Both the position numbers and the translations under genes were made by a program. Shown one piece after another: positions 1 through 59,237 of a stretch of DNA of 64,000 nucleotides. Below the pieces are notes generated by a model. That model ran no database searches and had not been told where the DNA came from. It saw only the letters and a list, made by a program, of their open reading frames with translations. Each line of letters starts with the position of its first letter. The stretch's first letter is position 1. This DNA is from Branchiostoma floridae (Eukaryota; Chordata; Leptocardii; Amphioxiformes; Branchiostomatidae): positions 15,682,483 to 15,746,482 of the forward strand of contig NC_049994.1 of the NCBI RefSeq assembly GCF_000003815.2. Reading direction: 5' to 3'.

Positions 1-7
1 AGAGAGT

Positions 8-56
<49 letters not shown>

Positions 57-70
57 GAAGAGAGAGAGAT
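1..70. repeat. (GA)n microsatellite
   Basis: Almost pure GA dinucleotides with a few interruptions, followed by a short G run at 81-88. It lies in the CLASP intron downstream of the exon at 112-247 and is cut by the window edge. Confidence 0.97.
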
Positions 71-111
71 GGGAAAGAAAGGGGGGGGTGGAAGCAAACC
101 AAGTTCCTTAC

Positions 112-47049
<46,938 letters not shown>

Positions 47050-48501
47050 CTGAAACATGAGAGATGACAGAGATATCAGAATAAATACTGCGATTTAGTG
47101 TTGAATGATTCTATAATTATGATATTCAGGCAGATCTGTACAAAAGACAACAGAAACATCAGAATACACAAGGGGAAATGATTCTTTACGTATTATAAAG
47201 ATATCGTAGCAAACCATATACTGCAAATGCATCAAAGTCACTAATGTTGCAATTTTGCAGTAAGATGAAAATACGGTGGTTTTGAATTTAAGTTCACCAA
47301 TACAGAATTCGAAGAAATACAGAATTCTTTTAGACAAACTGTTGTGGATTCAAATATCAAGGTACAGACATTATTGTATGATTTCAATACAATTCTTGTT
47401 ACATTGTATTCATCAAAATATCAAGTCAATACATGTCTAGTTCACAGTTATGTAGGACGAATAGTTTTGTTTGTAGTCTAGACACTATAAACAATAAATT
47501 GACTTCAGATATCCTTGGGCAAAAAGAATGTCTTTATCATCGCTATATTATTGTGTTACTTAGTTAATTGATGTCCTTACAGGTGTTTTTATGGATTACT
47601 TGAATTTTAAATAAAACAGCCAAGATAAAATAATGAATGTGAGTATCTACAAAAAAAGCAGCTCTCCCAATAAGCTTAGCAGGTGTAATTTGCAGATAAG
47701 AGTGTTTAAGTTTATAACACCGCAGACCATAACACTGCATGGTACGAACGCAGCACGAAAATTCTTTCACACGTTTCAAATCAATATACTGTTTATCTAC
47801 TCCATTAATATGAACAGCAAAACTGAAAATAATAAAGTTATGATTCTGCTAGATGCTAACATAGATACATGTATATGGTTAGCCCTTTGCAAGTTAATTT
47901 CAACAACATTTGTAGGCCCAGGATTAAGATTTTGATCTACCACAATCAGCACAGTAGAAATCCTCGTAAATGCTAAATTTCTAGTCAATCCATTGATTTC
48001 AAGAGACAAGAATCAAAGTAGAAGGCTATCTTTTTAAAAGATTTACAGACTTGGATTGAGATCTCTACATACAGTCAATTTTGCCAGTAGAGATGCTGAT
48101 TGGAGCCTCTGTTGATCAGGATCAACAGAATCATGGGTTCTACCAGATTAAAATCTCTGCCCTGTCAGTGACATTCATGCAAACTGCAAAAGAGTTCACT
48201 TGTCAACTTATCTTAGTCCTACAAATGCAGTCTCTTACAAGAGGACAGAGTGGGCACTGCACATTACCTTGTCTTTATAACATTCGTGAATAGTTTTATC
48301 AGGTTGACAAGTCACTGAATAGCAAGATCATTTAAGTGTTTTATTCACTTCTGTAAGTAGCAACACCTAATCTATAGTGCAATGTGAACCAGTCAGAATT
48401 ACCCTGAGGAAGGTGAGACTGCCACCAAAATGAAGCTGCCAGTGAAATAAAGCTCTAAAAAAGTCTTGCAATTGTGTACAATAAAATCTTGTTGTCTAAC
48501 A

Positions 48502-48627
48502 GTTTTGAGCTCTGTCCCAACACAAGGAAAACACTCACCATGAACTTTCAGTCGATCTTACTACCTTCATCAGATGACTGAAAATTCATGGTGAGTATTT
48601 TCCTTGTGTTGGATCAAAGCTCAAAAC
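48502..48627. repeat. Long inverted repeat (arms ~56 bp)
   Basis: GTTTTGAGCTCTGTCCCAAC, ACAAGGAAAACACTCACCAT and GAACTTTCAGTC pair with GACTGAAAATTCATGGTGAG, TATTTTCCTTGTGTTGGATC and AAAGCTCAAAAC around a loop near ACTACCTTCATC. About 88-90% pairing by eye. No clear target duplication. Confidence 0.9.
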
Positions 48628-48829
48628 TATTCAACTATGTATCCTACCAACACAGATGAATCTTCATTCTAAAGAATCTTGCTACTCGCTTCCCTTCAAC
48701 AATTTATTGAGTTACTTTTGCCCACATGCGTTATCACCTTAACACAGTCTTGCCCACCCTCCAGCGTGTTAAGGCGACACAAAAGGACTCAGCGTACCTT
48801 ACTCTATGTGATTATCTGCTTTGATGGGT

Positions 48830-49560
48830 CCAAACAAAGTCGATACATCATCGCCCAACTCTCCAACTTTGTAAGGTACATCATTCTAACACTGTATAGA
48901 CAGTTTTATGTATGGCTCCATTATAACACAGGACACAATCCTTATGTACTAAATGATTACAGACTCTAGGCGTCTAGAATTGATGAACACGTTAGACTTT
49001 TTGCACAATGGTTTTATCCAAACATCATCACCCAACATTCCAACTTTGAAAGGTACATCTTTTTAACACAGGAGACAATTCTACTGTATGGGTATATTGT
49101 GTACTAACTGATTACAGACTCTAGGGGTCTAGAATTGATGACTTTGTGCAAATATAAGATAGTTTTACTTTTATATGTATCTTAAAAGGGATGGACAAGG
49201 TCTGATCTCATGCAAAATGGGAATTTGGAGACACTGGAGACAGTTCTGTACATGGCCATATTATGTACGAACTGATTACAGACTCTAGATATCGGTCTAG
49301 AACTGATGAACATGGTAAGAATAAGATCATTACTGTAAGAGTGACAGACATTTGTTACTTTAAAAGGTACATCTTTTTAACACTGGAGACAGTTTTGTGT
49401 ATGGCTTTATTATGTACTGATAGCAGAGTCTAGGGGTCTAGAATTGATGAACATGTTGTTAGACTTTGTGTACATATATATATATATAAAATGGTTTTAT
49501 GTATCTTAAAAGGGATGGACAAGGTCTGATCTCATGCAAAATGGAAAGAAAACTTTTATT
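48830..49560 (+). repeat. Tandem repeat, 145-165-bp unit, 4 copies
   Basis: The phrase ATTACAGACTCTAGGGGTCT then AGAATTGATGAACATGTT recurs at 48956, 49112, 49274 and 49420. It is joined by AAAGGTACATCTTTTTAACA, CTGGAGACAGTTTTGTGTAT and TTTTATGTATCTTAAAAGGG in most units. Confidence 0.85.
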
Positions 49561-50154
49561 AGGTCTTTTTGAAGGAAAAAAAAATCATGAGATAAGTTGA
49601 CAGGAAGAATCCAGGGCTGCAAAATTTAATGACTGTCAAAATGAAAAAATATAGCCTACATCTAAATTTGATAGTCCCAGATGTATGTTTGTATTAATCT
49701 TTTTTCATTAAAACAGCTTATGTGCGAGGAATACATGTAAGATCATTATACTAACACTAGTAATAGTTGTTTTAGTTTCTATTTTTCTTATTATCATTAA
49801 AAGCCTGGTTTAGAAAATTTCATAATTTTTAGGCAACTTGAACAAAGAGTAAACTTATTATAATTAGAACCATTCCTAACAATCCCCAGTCCTGATAAAA
49901 TACAATCTATTGTCCTCTGGCGTAATCAAAAGTTTCTAGTTGACCGAGGCTCGAGTGCCTTGTTTTGATTTCAACAAAAAATGGATCCAGGATATAAGGT
50001 AATTAATTTGATGTGACTATATAACGATAGTCATGCATGCTTAAGTATATTCGTAACACAGAATACACCTGGCCATTTTGTCCACTTTTACAAGTTTGAG
50101 GTAGTCCCTTGTACAAAATGCATGTAGATCATTTTTCCCATTGACCCTTTGACT

Positions 50155-50250
50155 AGAGCAATAACAACCCTATCTATAGTGGCCACCTGGCCACTGGGAC
50201 CATTTCTTTGAAAGTTTGAGTTCCCCAAGTGGTCACTGCAAACGGTCTCG
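50155..50250 (+). repeat. ACAGTCAAAC-family MITE fragment
   Basis: AACCCTATCTATAGTGGCCA then CCTGGCCACTGGGACCA and GTTCCCCAAGTGGTCACTGC. Words match the 1.7-2.2-kb element; ends are lost. Confidence 0.5.
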
Positions 50251-50254
50251 GTTG

Positions 50255-50870
50255 TAGTTCCTCATAAACAACTAAATCAAAATGACTACAATATCCAAAG
50301 AATTTTACTTCCTGCATAAAAAAAAGCCTAGTGCACAAGTTTTGGTTTTACTAGTTTTAGCTGGAATGCAATGCAAATGCACTAGACTGTAGTTCCTCAG
50401 AAACAACTAAATCAAAATGACTACAATATTCAAAGAATATTTTTCCATACATAAAAAATTAGCCTAGTGCACAAGTTTTGCTTTTTATTAGTTTTAGTTG
50501 ACATGCAATTCAAATGCACTAGACTGGTATATATGTGTGACCCCAGGGCTTAAAAACGGAGATGGGTGCCAGGCCTACACATCATAATGTGATGCAAGGC
50601 AACTTTAGCTTAGCTTAGACTGTACGTAGTTTCTCATAATTTCATAAACAACTAAATCAAAATGACCACAATATGCAAAGATTACTTTGTGCATAAAAAT
50701 TAGCCCAGTGCACAAGTTCTGCTTTTACTAGTTTTAGTTGAAATGAAGTTCAAATGCACTAGACTGTACATAAAATGACTACAATATTCGAAGAATATTT
50801 TTCATGCGTAAAAATAAGCCGGTGCACTAGTTTTCCTTTTACTAGTTTTAGCTGGAATGCAGATAATTTT
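50255..50870 (+). repeat. Irregular tandem repeat, ~120-245-bp units, 4-5 copies
   Basis: Units contain CATAAACAACTAAATCAAAA, TGACTACAATATTCAAAGAA, GCATAAAAATTAGCCTAGTG, CACAAGTTTTGCTTTTACTA and GTTTTAGCTGGAATGCAATG then CAAATGCACTAGACTGTA. Clear unit starts are near 50266, 50402, 50647 and 50770. Confidence 0.85.
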
Positions 50871-51582
50871 ATGTCCTGTTACTAATGGAATCATTTAAGG
50901 CTTAAAAGGATTTGAATTCTGGATTATTGCGATATTAGACCATTAAGCCTGGGGCCTCACAGGTGTTTTTAAGAAGTACTTTCTAAGTAGGTTAGGAACC
51001 CCTTGGGAAAGAAACATACAAAGTTGTCAGGTAAGGTTTGGTAAAGGATGAATTTTTTCAGTGTATCAAGCAAAATTATTATCATTATCATCAAGCACAA
51101 ACTGTTATGTTTTATGTTTGTCAGATTCTCACTGATGATAATTGAGCCCTCAGTTTTCATCTTGTTCTGTTGCTTTATTTTTAAAGTCAATGAACCAAGG
51201 GATGGAATTGGTAGGGCCTTAGTTACAATCCTAACCCTGCATCTACAGTTGGGTATGTGTGTATGTGATTAATCATACATATAAATACAGGCCTGGAAAT
51301 ACCACCTGTATGTGCAAGTTAGTGCCCGTAAAATTGCTGAGCACAGTGCAGGTGTTTCTGATATCTACCTGTACCTAACCTGCACTGGACCAGGATAAAA
51401 CTGACCCACAACACTAGGGCAACATACGACAGCGGTGGCCTAAAATGCCCTTCTTTCTTCCTAGTAATAGAAGACAGCATAAAACAGGAGCAAAAATGTT
51501 CAAACCAATCTTTTGAAATCTTTAAAATGACTGATTGAGTCGGGTGCAGGTAAAACATGTCTGGTGCAAATAATTTTTAACG

Positions 51583-51663
51583 GTACTGGGTGCGAAATAC
51601 CTGCACTAGTGCAGATAACATTCAAAATTGTTTGCACCAGTGCAGGTATTTTGCACCCAGTAC
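51583..51663. repeat. Strong palindrome with 31-bp arms
   Basis: GTACTGGGTGCGAAATACCT plus GCACTAGTGCA pairs with TGCACCAGTGC plus AGGTATTTTGCACCCAGTAC, with two or three mismatches, around a ~19-base loop. It lies within a wider block (51285-51690) rich in GTGCAGGT words. Confidence 0.9.
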
Positions 51664-52686
51664 CTATATCATGTGTGCAACCAAGCATGTCCAGTACATG
51701 TATTCCTCCTTTGTGAAGACATGATCCGCTGGGGGTAAACAAAAACATGCCTTTCAGTGAACTCAGGTGACACACAATGGGGACAGTAAGGGCGCTAGGG
51801 GAAACAAAAGAACGAGGTCAGGCCTCAGGTAGTCATGCAGGTAACAAGACAGTAACCTAGAAACTGTCAAGGAGGCATCTTGCCATTGGGTCATGAAAAA
51901 TAACATGAAATTTCATTTGGTTTCATTACATGCATGAAATTTCATGTCATTGTGTGAAATTTTTTATGTGATTTCATAACACCTTTACTTTTATTTAATT
52001 TTCTTTAATTCATTTCTAAACCAAATCACTTGACAACTGTCATTCGTTCATGCCATATTGATATAGATTGTGTTTTAACCTTTTGACTAGACATTGATCA
52101 AACCATCATGAGTTAAAAAGTAAAATTGAGCATCATGTATTTGAAACATTACAACCCCAAAATCTTTTTACTCCAATCTAAAACTAGAAGCATACATACC
52201 GAGAACGAAAAATGCTTGGATTACTTAGGAACAACATAATCCTGCCAAGAAGATGGTACAGCTATGCAGGCAAGTCTACCAGGCCTACAATTTACAAAGT
52301 GATCAAAACATTGACTTTTATTAACACCATCATAAAGTGATAAAGTACAAAAATAACAGAGCATCCCGGTAACTATAACATAGCTTTTCACAATTTCAGC
52401 AAAATACACTGCCGCCCCAAAAGAGAACCGTTATGACCTTTGACCTATTTCCACCTGTCCCACACCTGCTGCAAACATGTGACCTCTTGACGAGGTCAGC
52501 GAGATTACAGGATAACAACACGTAAGTGAGAACCGAATGACAATGCAAACAACAAGGGAGCTTCTAGGCTTGGCTACTGATAACTTAGGATTGGCACTGT
52601 CATCGTGTTTTTGATTAAAAACAACAAAAAATTTCCCACAATTTGATGCATTTAGAAACTTCTCCTAGTTTGTTGTAACATGACAA

Positions 52687-52830
52687 TGGCAGCTCACCTT
52701 TATCCGTGAGTTAGCCTATATCCATTGTTTTGAAAACAACACAACAGGGACCTGGTGATCTCAAATTGTAATATTTTCAGAATATCTAATTCGGCAATGG
52801 CAAATTGTACTGAAAATACAGATTTGTACA
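52687..52830. mobile_element. TAACGCTAG MITE, truncated copy 6
   Basis: GCTCACCTTTATCCGTGAGT, TAGCCTATATCCATTGTTTT and TCAAATTGTAATATTTTCAG match the left half and centre of the family; the right end is degraded or missing. Confidence 0.7.
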
Positions 52831-53865
52831 TTTATCATACAAATGTTGTATCTCTCGTCCCTAGTAGACGTAATACCATCTCTACTAACATGGTAGTCTC
52901 AACCTTAGTCTGACCTTTATTGTTTCAAAACTGAATTGCTAACACACTAACTGAATGTCCAGAAAAATAACATAAATATGCATGACAGCAATGTCCCAGA
53001 TATATTGAAAACCTTTACAAAAGTACCCATTGACCCTTGAGTATCCGCTTTTATGGTAGCTGCTATTCAACATAAAAGAACATCCATGTACACATTCATC
53101 CAACAAGACCAACAAAAACAAATGGACAAAAACAATGACATGCAAAATGGCAGGACATTTTGTAGTGGCACTTGGGACAGGAAGTGTTATGATAATACAC
53201 AGATGATCCCGAGGGTCAATTATTTAAAGAGGACATCTGTTAATTGTACATGTCAGCTGTGAGACAGATGATTGATCAATGCTGCTTCTGGCTAAAAAAA
53301 TTAATCCTTTTTCTTTACTTGAAATGTTGAATGCTGATGACTTCAGATAAAATGGTAACAAAACGTACAAAACTAAGAGTGTTTCAAATCAAGAGATCAG
53401 CATTGGCTTACTCCACAATCAAGTCTTTTTATGGTCATGGGATGGGGAGGGGGGCGATAAAATAGCAAGTTAGGACCCCTAGTGGCAAGTATTTAGGCCA
53501 ACTATTAGGACAAATCAGCAAATATACAACACTACAACTATCTGTCCTAGTAACTGCATTTGGCTTCTAATATTGCATTAAGATCAGTATTGTCAGTAAA
53601 AGTCACAAGTAAATCATTCACATTTTATGGATACTATTGACTCAACTTGTCATAACTGGGTCAAAAAAGGGCTGGGAAATAATGATTACCCAGCATTCCA
53701 CAGTACCACAGACATCATACATGCATACACGTAATACGACATGCATATGACCTTCAGGATTATGTGCCTCATACTAGATGATATCGGATACCTATCAATC
53801 ATCAGGTCAATGAACTCTAAGATGCAGCAGCCATCTGTAAAACCTTGGTATGATACCTTTTTTTA

Positions 53866-53925
53866 TGGGCTTCAATGGAAATCAGCCAAATGCAGCTGAA
53901 GGGACAACAGTCACCACCAAATACA
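53866..53925 (+). repeat. Hairpin fragment of a retrotransposon 3' end
   Basis: GGGCTTCAATGGAAATCAGC, then a CAGCTGAAGGGACAACAG mirror. The order (GGG..C-AATGGAAATC-AGC..stem..GGGxxAC) parallels 33215-33270. It is too short for confident classification. Confidence 0.4.
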
Positions 53926-54869
53926 TTTGTGTATCCCAGATTGATAAATTTATACATGACTGTCTACAATCAATCATTTCTGTCTGTCATATCTTATTAA
54001 AAACATACACAAAATAGAGTACCGGTAATGATAAATATCAATTATGATTTGTTACATGTACTAGACTAAGTCTAACATACGAAAGAGTAAAATGGAATGC
54101 TTCTTCAGGGTAATACAGGGCTTTTTACAGGCTCATAAACCTTCTCACCTGTCACTAAATGGCCAATGACCAACTGATTTTGTATCAGAAATTGGTAGCA
54201 AAAGCCCAAATCTAAAAAGATGTACAATATCCCTAAATATCGTTCCATCTCTAGTGAAAGAAAGCCAAACCGAGATTCTACAAGATCAACATAATTTTGC
54301 ACCTATGACTTCCATCAGGATGGATACAACAATATTGGATTTCATGTCAATATTGCAGACGTGCCCAAAACAATCAAATCATCCCCGGATGCCCTGATCC
54401 GAGAAATGGCAGCGGAGTTGTATTTGTATCGATCCTGATGACTCCACTGCCAATATCTGACATATTTGCTGCTAGGGATATGCAAATTACCTTCAAGTTC
54501 AAGATTTTGTGACATTTGGCCTTTCATGGGAATAAGATATGGATGTCCATAATAGGAATAACTCCTTGAAAGTAATGTTGTCAAGATATGATTTTTTTTT
54601 ATTTTTCTACAGAAATTTGCACTACTGTACCTTTTAGTTTTAGCATTACCATAATGTCAGCTCTTTTACATGTATGTATAGCATAAGGCAGGGAAGACCT
54701 CTGTCTGCATAGTTGCACTGTTGCAAGTAACCTTTAGAATACACTGCGCTGGCAAATTTTTACTTGAAAAACATGATTTGTTTGCCATTTGGTCAATGTT
54801 TTTAACATAGTCATGTCCCTGTAAATTTTGCAGTTTGCTGTATATAACAAGGTGCTACTGATGATTATA

Positions 54870-56556
54870 TAAGGCCTAGGAAAAAAAATGTTGTGTTTCC
54901 TGTTTCCCTACCTTCCCTAGAAAAACCTGCCGACCCTAGACTTTTTTTTGGGTGGGCAGTGGAGTCACAAAGCTTCCAGTTAGAATTTTTATTCAGCCTG
55001 CTTCCTATTGAAGTAAAAACAGTCTGCTTGTCCTATCTATTGTGCACAAAATCAAAGTTTGACATTGAAAGACAAGTGTCCTCATGCACAGGCTTTTAGC
55101 TAGCAATGCGTACGGGCGTACAATGTACGCCCTTTAATAAAAATATCACAAAATGTACGCCCTGTTTTTTGGATGTACGGCTTCTGTACGCCCTTATTTT
55201 CCCCCGGAAAGTTCGCTCAAAGTTCAAAATTCGCCGATTCCGGGCCGAGCGCCGAGCACCGAGCCGCCATTTTGGGTGATTCTACCTCAAGTCTCGCACC
55301 AACTCACATCTCGCGAATCGCGAGAGTCGCACCCCATTGGCCATTTCGGCGTGACGTAGCGCGCCCGGGCGCCATTATTGGTGGAATATCTGATATCCCC
55401 GCTGTTTTCGCGGGAAAAATCACACAGGGAAGCGTAAAAACTTTGATTTGTTTACGAAAACTCGTCGAATGCCTGAAGTCATTGGTGATAAGTACATGTA
55501 TAGGATTGTTTTGGAGGTTTTTTTTGCTTGTTTGTCGGTGGAATGTGGGAAAAACAACAGCTAATGTGACGATGACATGCTGGGGAGGGGGGCGGTTTCG
55601 GCACTGAATTCGTAGAAAATGTTGAACGGAGGTCGCGATTTTTTCACGGTAACTTGAGATATTACTTTTGTTGCAGTCTTTATTTTCAAAATATTGATAC
55701 ATGGATGTTGTTTGTTGAGAAAATTTCGCTTAATTTGCCCTTGGAGCACATCTTTTCTGCTATATATTTTCGATGAATTAAATGTTTGTACACATATTTT
55801 TCTGTACTGTGTAAAGTTAACGCTGATGTTACAGGCTACAAGTAACTTTTCAGTGCATTTATTTTCAGCTATGTTCTTAACAGAGTAGATACACAAAAGA
55901 AATATAAGATGTACCTGGCAGTCCTGGCTACACTTTCTCCTCTGTTGGTTTGCAGATTTTCTTGTAGACTTCTTTAGCTTGCTGTTGTTATATATGTAAC
56001 ATCACCTTTAGCAGTGAGGTTAATTTACTCTCTCTGATTGTATGTATTAACTCATGAAACATTATATTGTAAGGAATCAGTGTTATATTACTTGAAAATT
56101 ACCTCATGTATTCTTTAAGCCATACCCACCTCTAATCAAGAACACATACCCCCCATTCTCAGGACAAAAGTAGTAATGCAGCAAAGACAAATATTTGGCT
56201 ATATTCTACTTCAAAATGCAGGAAATAGCATTTCAGAGGCTTTAAATTTAAAAATTTTCCGGGGGAGGATACCCCCGGACCCCCCTACAATGCTCGCGCC
56301 TTCGGCGCTCGTCGCGCGGCTCCGCCGCGCAGTGCGGAGAGTACAACACATTACAGATGTACACCCTAAACAAAATTCCTAGCTAAAAGCCTGCTCATGC
56401 ATTTCAGTTTCCTTTGTTCAACTGTATTGTAATATGTATCACTAGATTTTTGGCTAGCCTAAAAAAAATTACAAAAAAAAAAGATAATCCCTACCTACCG
56501 ACCCTAATTGTTTCAGGACTGAAACAGGAAACACAACATTTTTTTTCCTAGGCCTA
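54870..56556. mobile_element. MITE with TAAGGCCTAGGAAAAAAAAT ends, interrupted copy
   Basis: Left half 54870-55088 and right half 56394-56556 together match the uninterrupted element at 14902-15298 in sequence order and ends (TAAGGCCTAGG / CCTAGGCCTA). A 1305-bp hAT-type element is inserted between them with an 8-bp duplication. Confidence 0.93.
55089..56393. mobile_element. Non-autonomous hAT-type transposon, 1305 bp, 8-bp target duplication
   Basis: Inverted ends CAGGCTTTTAGCTAG and CTAGCTAAAAGCCTG are perfect over 15 bp, flanked by CTCATGCA on both sides (55081-55088, 56394-56401). The MITE at 14902-15298 shows the empty site (AGTGTCATCATACCTTTCAG without an insert). The interior has a GC-rich left part (GTACGGGCGTACAATGTACG, CGCCATTTTGGG) and a right part with GGGGGAGGATACCCCCGGAC, CTCGCGCCTTCGGCGCTCG. 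Short open frames (55173-55607 +, 55304-55702 -) show no hAT transposase signature that I can recognise, so it is probably a deletion derivative. Confidence 0.93.
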
Positions 56557-56599
56557 AAGAATGCCAGGCCATTTTGTTCTTTCCCACCAAATGTTACTG

Positions 56600-57265
56600 A
56601 TACTAATCCTCACCTGCATACACAACCCCTGTATTCTAGATGATTTTGAAAAGTCTGTGTATACAGCAAATATCTATCTAAAAACTTAGTTCGCATTATA
56701 CATTGGATGAGCTGCTTGAGCATTATCTGAGTACGTTTTCTCCTCTGGCCCTTTTATTCCCTTGGCCATACTCCCAGCCAGGGCTCTAGCCAGCTCGACA
56801 TTTTTTTTCCATCAGCCAATTCCCATTGTCGCGAAAGCACTTTTCCATGAGTTAGAGAGACTGAAGTGAGACCTTGAAAAACGGGTTTTAATGAGATTTT
56901 AATGCAACACACATTGTCAACAATCATAACAATAGCAAAACAAACAGTGTGTGGCTTTTACGGCCGTGGACGGCGTCCCCAAACAGCCTGTAGCTTCCAC
57001 CAAGGAGCTTTTATCAGATTTTTGTCCGTCAAAGTTGACGGATTGGTTTTAAAATTTTTCCGTCACACATAGCAAATTTCCGTCAATTGACGGAAAACCA
57101 GACGCTGGCTAGAGCCCTGCTCCCAGCGTATACAACCATATGCTATCTTTCTAAAATTAAAAGCTTATGTTTGCATTATCATACACTGGTTGAGCATTAT
57201 GTATGTATTCTGCACTGGCACTTTTATTCCCTTGGCCATCCCCCCAGCGAATACAACCATACCCT
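56600..57265 (+). repeat. Tandem duplication (~165 bp) interrupted by a hAT-type MITE
   Basis: GCATACACAACCCC...TTTTATTCCCTTGGCCATAC (about 56608-56770) is repeated as GCGTATACAACCATATGC...TTTTATTCCCTTGGCCATCC (about 57126-57242). Shared words are AAAACTTAGTTCGCATTATA / AAAGCTTATGTTTGCATTAT and TTGAGCATTAT. The MITE lies precisely at the junction. Confidence 0.8.
56779..57119. mobile_element. hAT-type MITE, 341 bp, 8-bp target duplication
   Basis: Inverted ends CAGGGCTCTAGCCAGC and GCTGGCTAGAGCCCTG (one mismatch at most) with flanking CTCCCAGC on both sides (56771-56778, 57120-57127). The interior contains CCGTCAATTGACGGA and related TGACGG words in both orientations. No coding capacity. Confidence 0.95.
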
Positions 57266-57324
57266 AATTGTGATATATGTACTCCAACTTCAAACGCAGA
57301 TCAACTGAACCGTAAATCAAGTGC

Positions 57325-57900
57325 ACCTTCTCATGTGCAAGCCTTAAGACAAAATTTAAAAGCTAGCCTTTGACGTCAAAGACTAGAGCAAGTCTTAAAA
57401 CATCAATTTTTGGTCAGCACCAATCTCAACCAGGGCTTGAAATACACAATGTCTGTTTTCAGTAAATGATTCAAAATATAACCAGCTTCCTTGTAGTTTT
57501 CAAAATTGCAAGTCCTAAGGATTTTTTTCTGCAAGGTCCAGAATTTTTTCTGCAAAATTGAAGGTTGCATTTGGGTAAACCGTGGAGAAAGATAGGAGGA
57601 AAACACTATAAGTTGTATAACATCTGAAAAATGGACAGTCATAATTTTAAGTGAAACATGGAGAAGTACAGAAAACTGAGAAGAGATGAGATGAAATGCA
57701 ATGAGAAAAGATTTTGAGCCCTGTTTCTGAATCTCTTTCCACCTTGTGAACAATGGTGCCTCTGACAACCACAAAAACTTTAAATCAACAGTTACTGCAC
57801 CCTTTACACCTCAAGTGCAAACCCTTCTGATAAAAGCTGGCCTTTGCCCTTTCAGGTATAGAACAAGTTTTAATACATCAATTTTCGGTCAGCGATCTCA
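57325..57900 (+). repeat. Diverged direct repeat, ~100 bp, period ~475 bp
   Basis: CACCTTCTCATGTGCAAGCC...AAAAGCTAGCCTTTG...AGTCTTAAAACATCAATTTT-TGGTCAGC at 57325-57416 is echoed at 57798-57893 (CACCTCAAGTGCAAACCC, AAAAGCTGGCCTTTG, GTTTTAATACATCAATTTTC, GGTCAGC). Confidence 0.75.
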
Positions 57901-59070
57901 GTGCATTGCTTTCTACCTAACACAATAATGGCCTCTCTGACGTTCGCAGAAGCGATGACTTATGACTGTTTTGATGCAGACGTACTAACCTTCTCACCTT
58001 GTTTCATATGGACACATGCCCTTTAGATATGACCTGTGTACTTATGCCATAGTGGAACTCTCTACACTCTTTATGTACATAACCTCTGATGGTATTTTGA
58101 TATGTACAGTATAGCTAAACTAGCTAATGAACTATACTGGGACTCCAAATACAAAACTGACAACTGAAATTTGCAGAAAATTGCTTTTGAGATTGTGTAA
58201 AAATACAGAAAAATTGCACTTTGGCAAGCTAAAAGAATACACACTCTGTACTACAAACCACATATCCGTGACCAAAATAAACAATAACAATTTCCAGTCT
58301 TGCAAATGATTTCAACTTGTTTTTTCTTAAGATTTTCTAAAGAACCATCAAATAAAATTGATATAGCCTTTTTTATACCTACCTCAGTGGAAGAAGCCTC
58401 CAGGAGAAGGGCAACAGACTCACATTGGGGGCAGCACATCCTAAAGCTTTTCCCCAATCAACTGTGGAATTCCATTAAATCCATAAACCACAAGACAAGG
58501 GTCTTCTTCACAAGTCCTGGACTCTTTCCAAGGAAAATCCAGACATAACAGTTACAAATTCCACGTGGAACCTGGCTACATACAAGGTGCATTGTCCCTT
58601 CACACACCAACTAATGTCAGCCTTCCTGTGCGTCCAAGAAACTCTCCAGCACTTGAAAACAGAAGCTTACTTCATTTCAGTCTCACAAACTTTGAAAAAA
58701 TTTAGAAAATGTACGCATTTGTTGCTCAAAGTCACCAGTTTTCACCATCCTCTTGTGAAACACTCACGTCCGTACACAGTTCAGGAACAAAACTCCAACA
58801 CGATCAATTTTAGCTTCTTTGTGAAAAGTCTTTGAAGTCAAACTTGACATTTTTGTCGCTTTAACGTATCCAAACTTCTTTATACAGATACATCATATTG
58901 TACAGTGTACACCTACACGTATATCCAGTCTAGCAAGTAAAAGTGTGGTATCCTTCTCTTAGTCTAAATCCTGAAAAAAAACTAACTCTTGACGAAAGCT
59001 TTGATCTAAAAGTAGCTCCAATTTGCTGTTGCTAATGGGGCTTAATGAAGCTGTGAGGCTGAGGTGTGGC
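57901..59070. other. Intronic stretch, nothing recognised
   Basis: No exon conservation or element ends seen. Open frames of 60-82 codons here lack any recognisable domain or splice context. Confidence 0.5.
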
Positions 59071-59080
59071 TAAACAAGTA

Positions 59081-59237
59081 CTCTCCAAGCAGAGGTTAGG
59101 CTCTGGCTGTTTTTTAACGTTTCTATTTTAGTCAGTTTTATCTGGCTTCCTATTTTGTATTGTATCTTGTATTGTCAAAACAATTGGCTGGCGTACTTCG
59201 TTAAAAACAGCCGGAGCCTAACCTTTGCTTGGAGAGT
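59081..59237. mobile_element. MITE with CTCTCCAAGCAGAGGTTAGG ends
   Basis: About 157 bp. CTCTCCAAGCAGAGGTTAGG, CTCTGGCTGTTTTTTAACG on the left is the inverted repeat of CGTTAAAAACAGCCGGAGCC, TAACCTTTGCTTGGAGAG on the right (~38 bp, three mismatches). Flanks GGCTAAACAAGTA (left) and GCCTAAACAAGTA (right) form a 10-13-bp direct repeat, probably the target duplication; that is unusually long for hAT or Mariner types. Confidence 0.88.

Noticed and set aside
55173-55702. 144- and 132-codon ORFs as hAT transposase pieces
   Set aside because: No recognisable hAT dimerisation or catalytic motif; the GC-rich DNA is open on both strands by composition.
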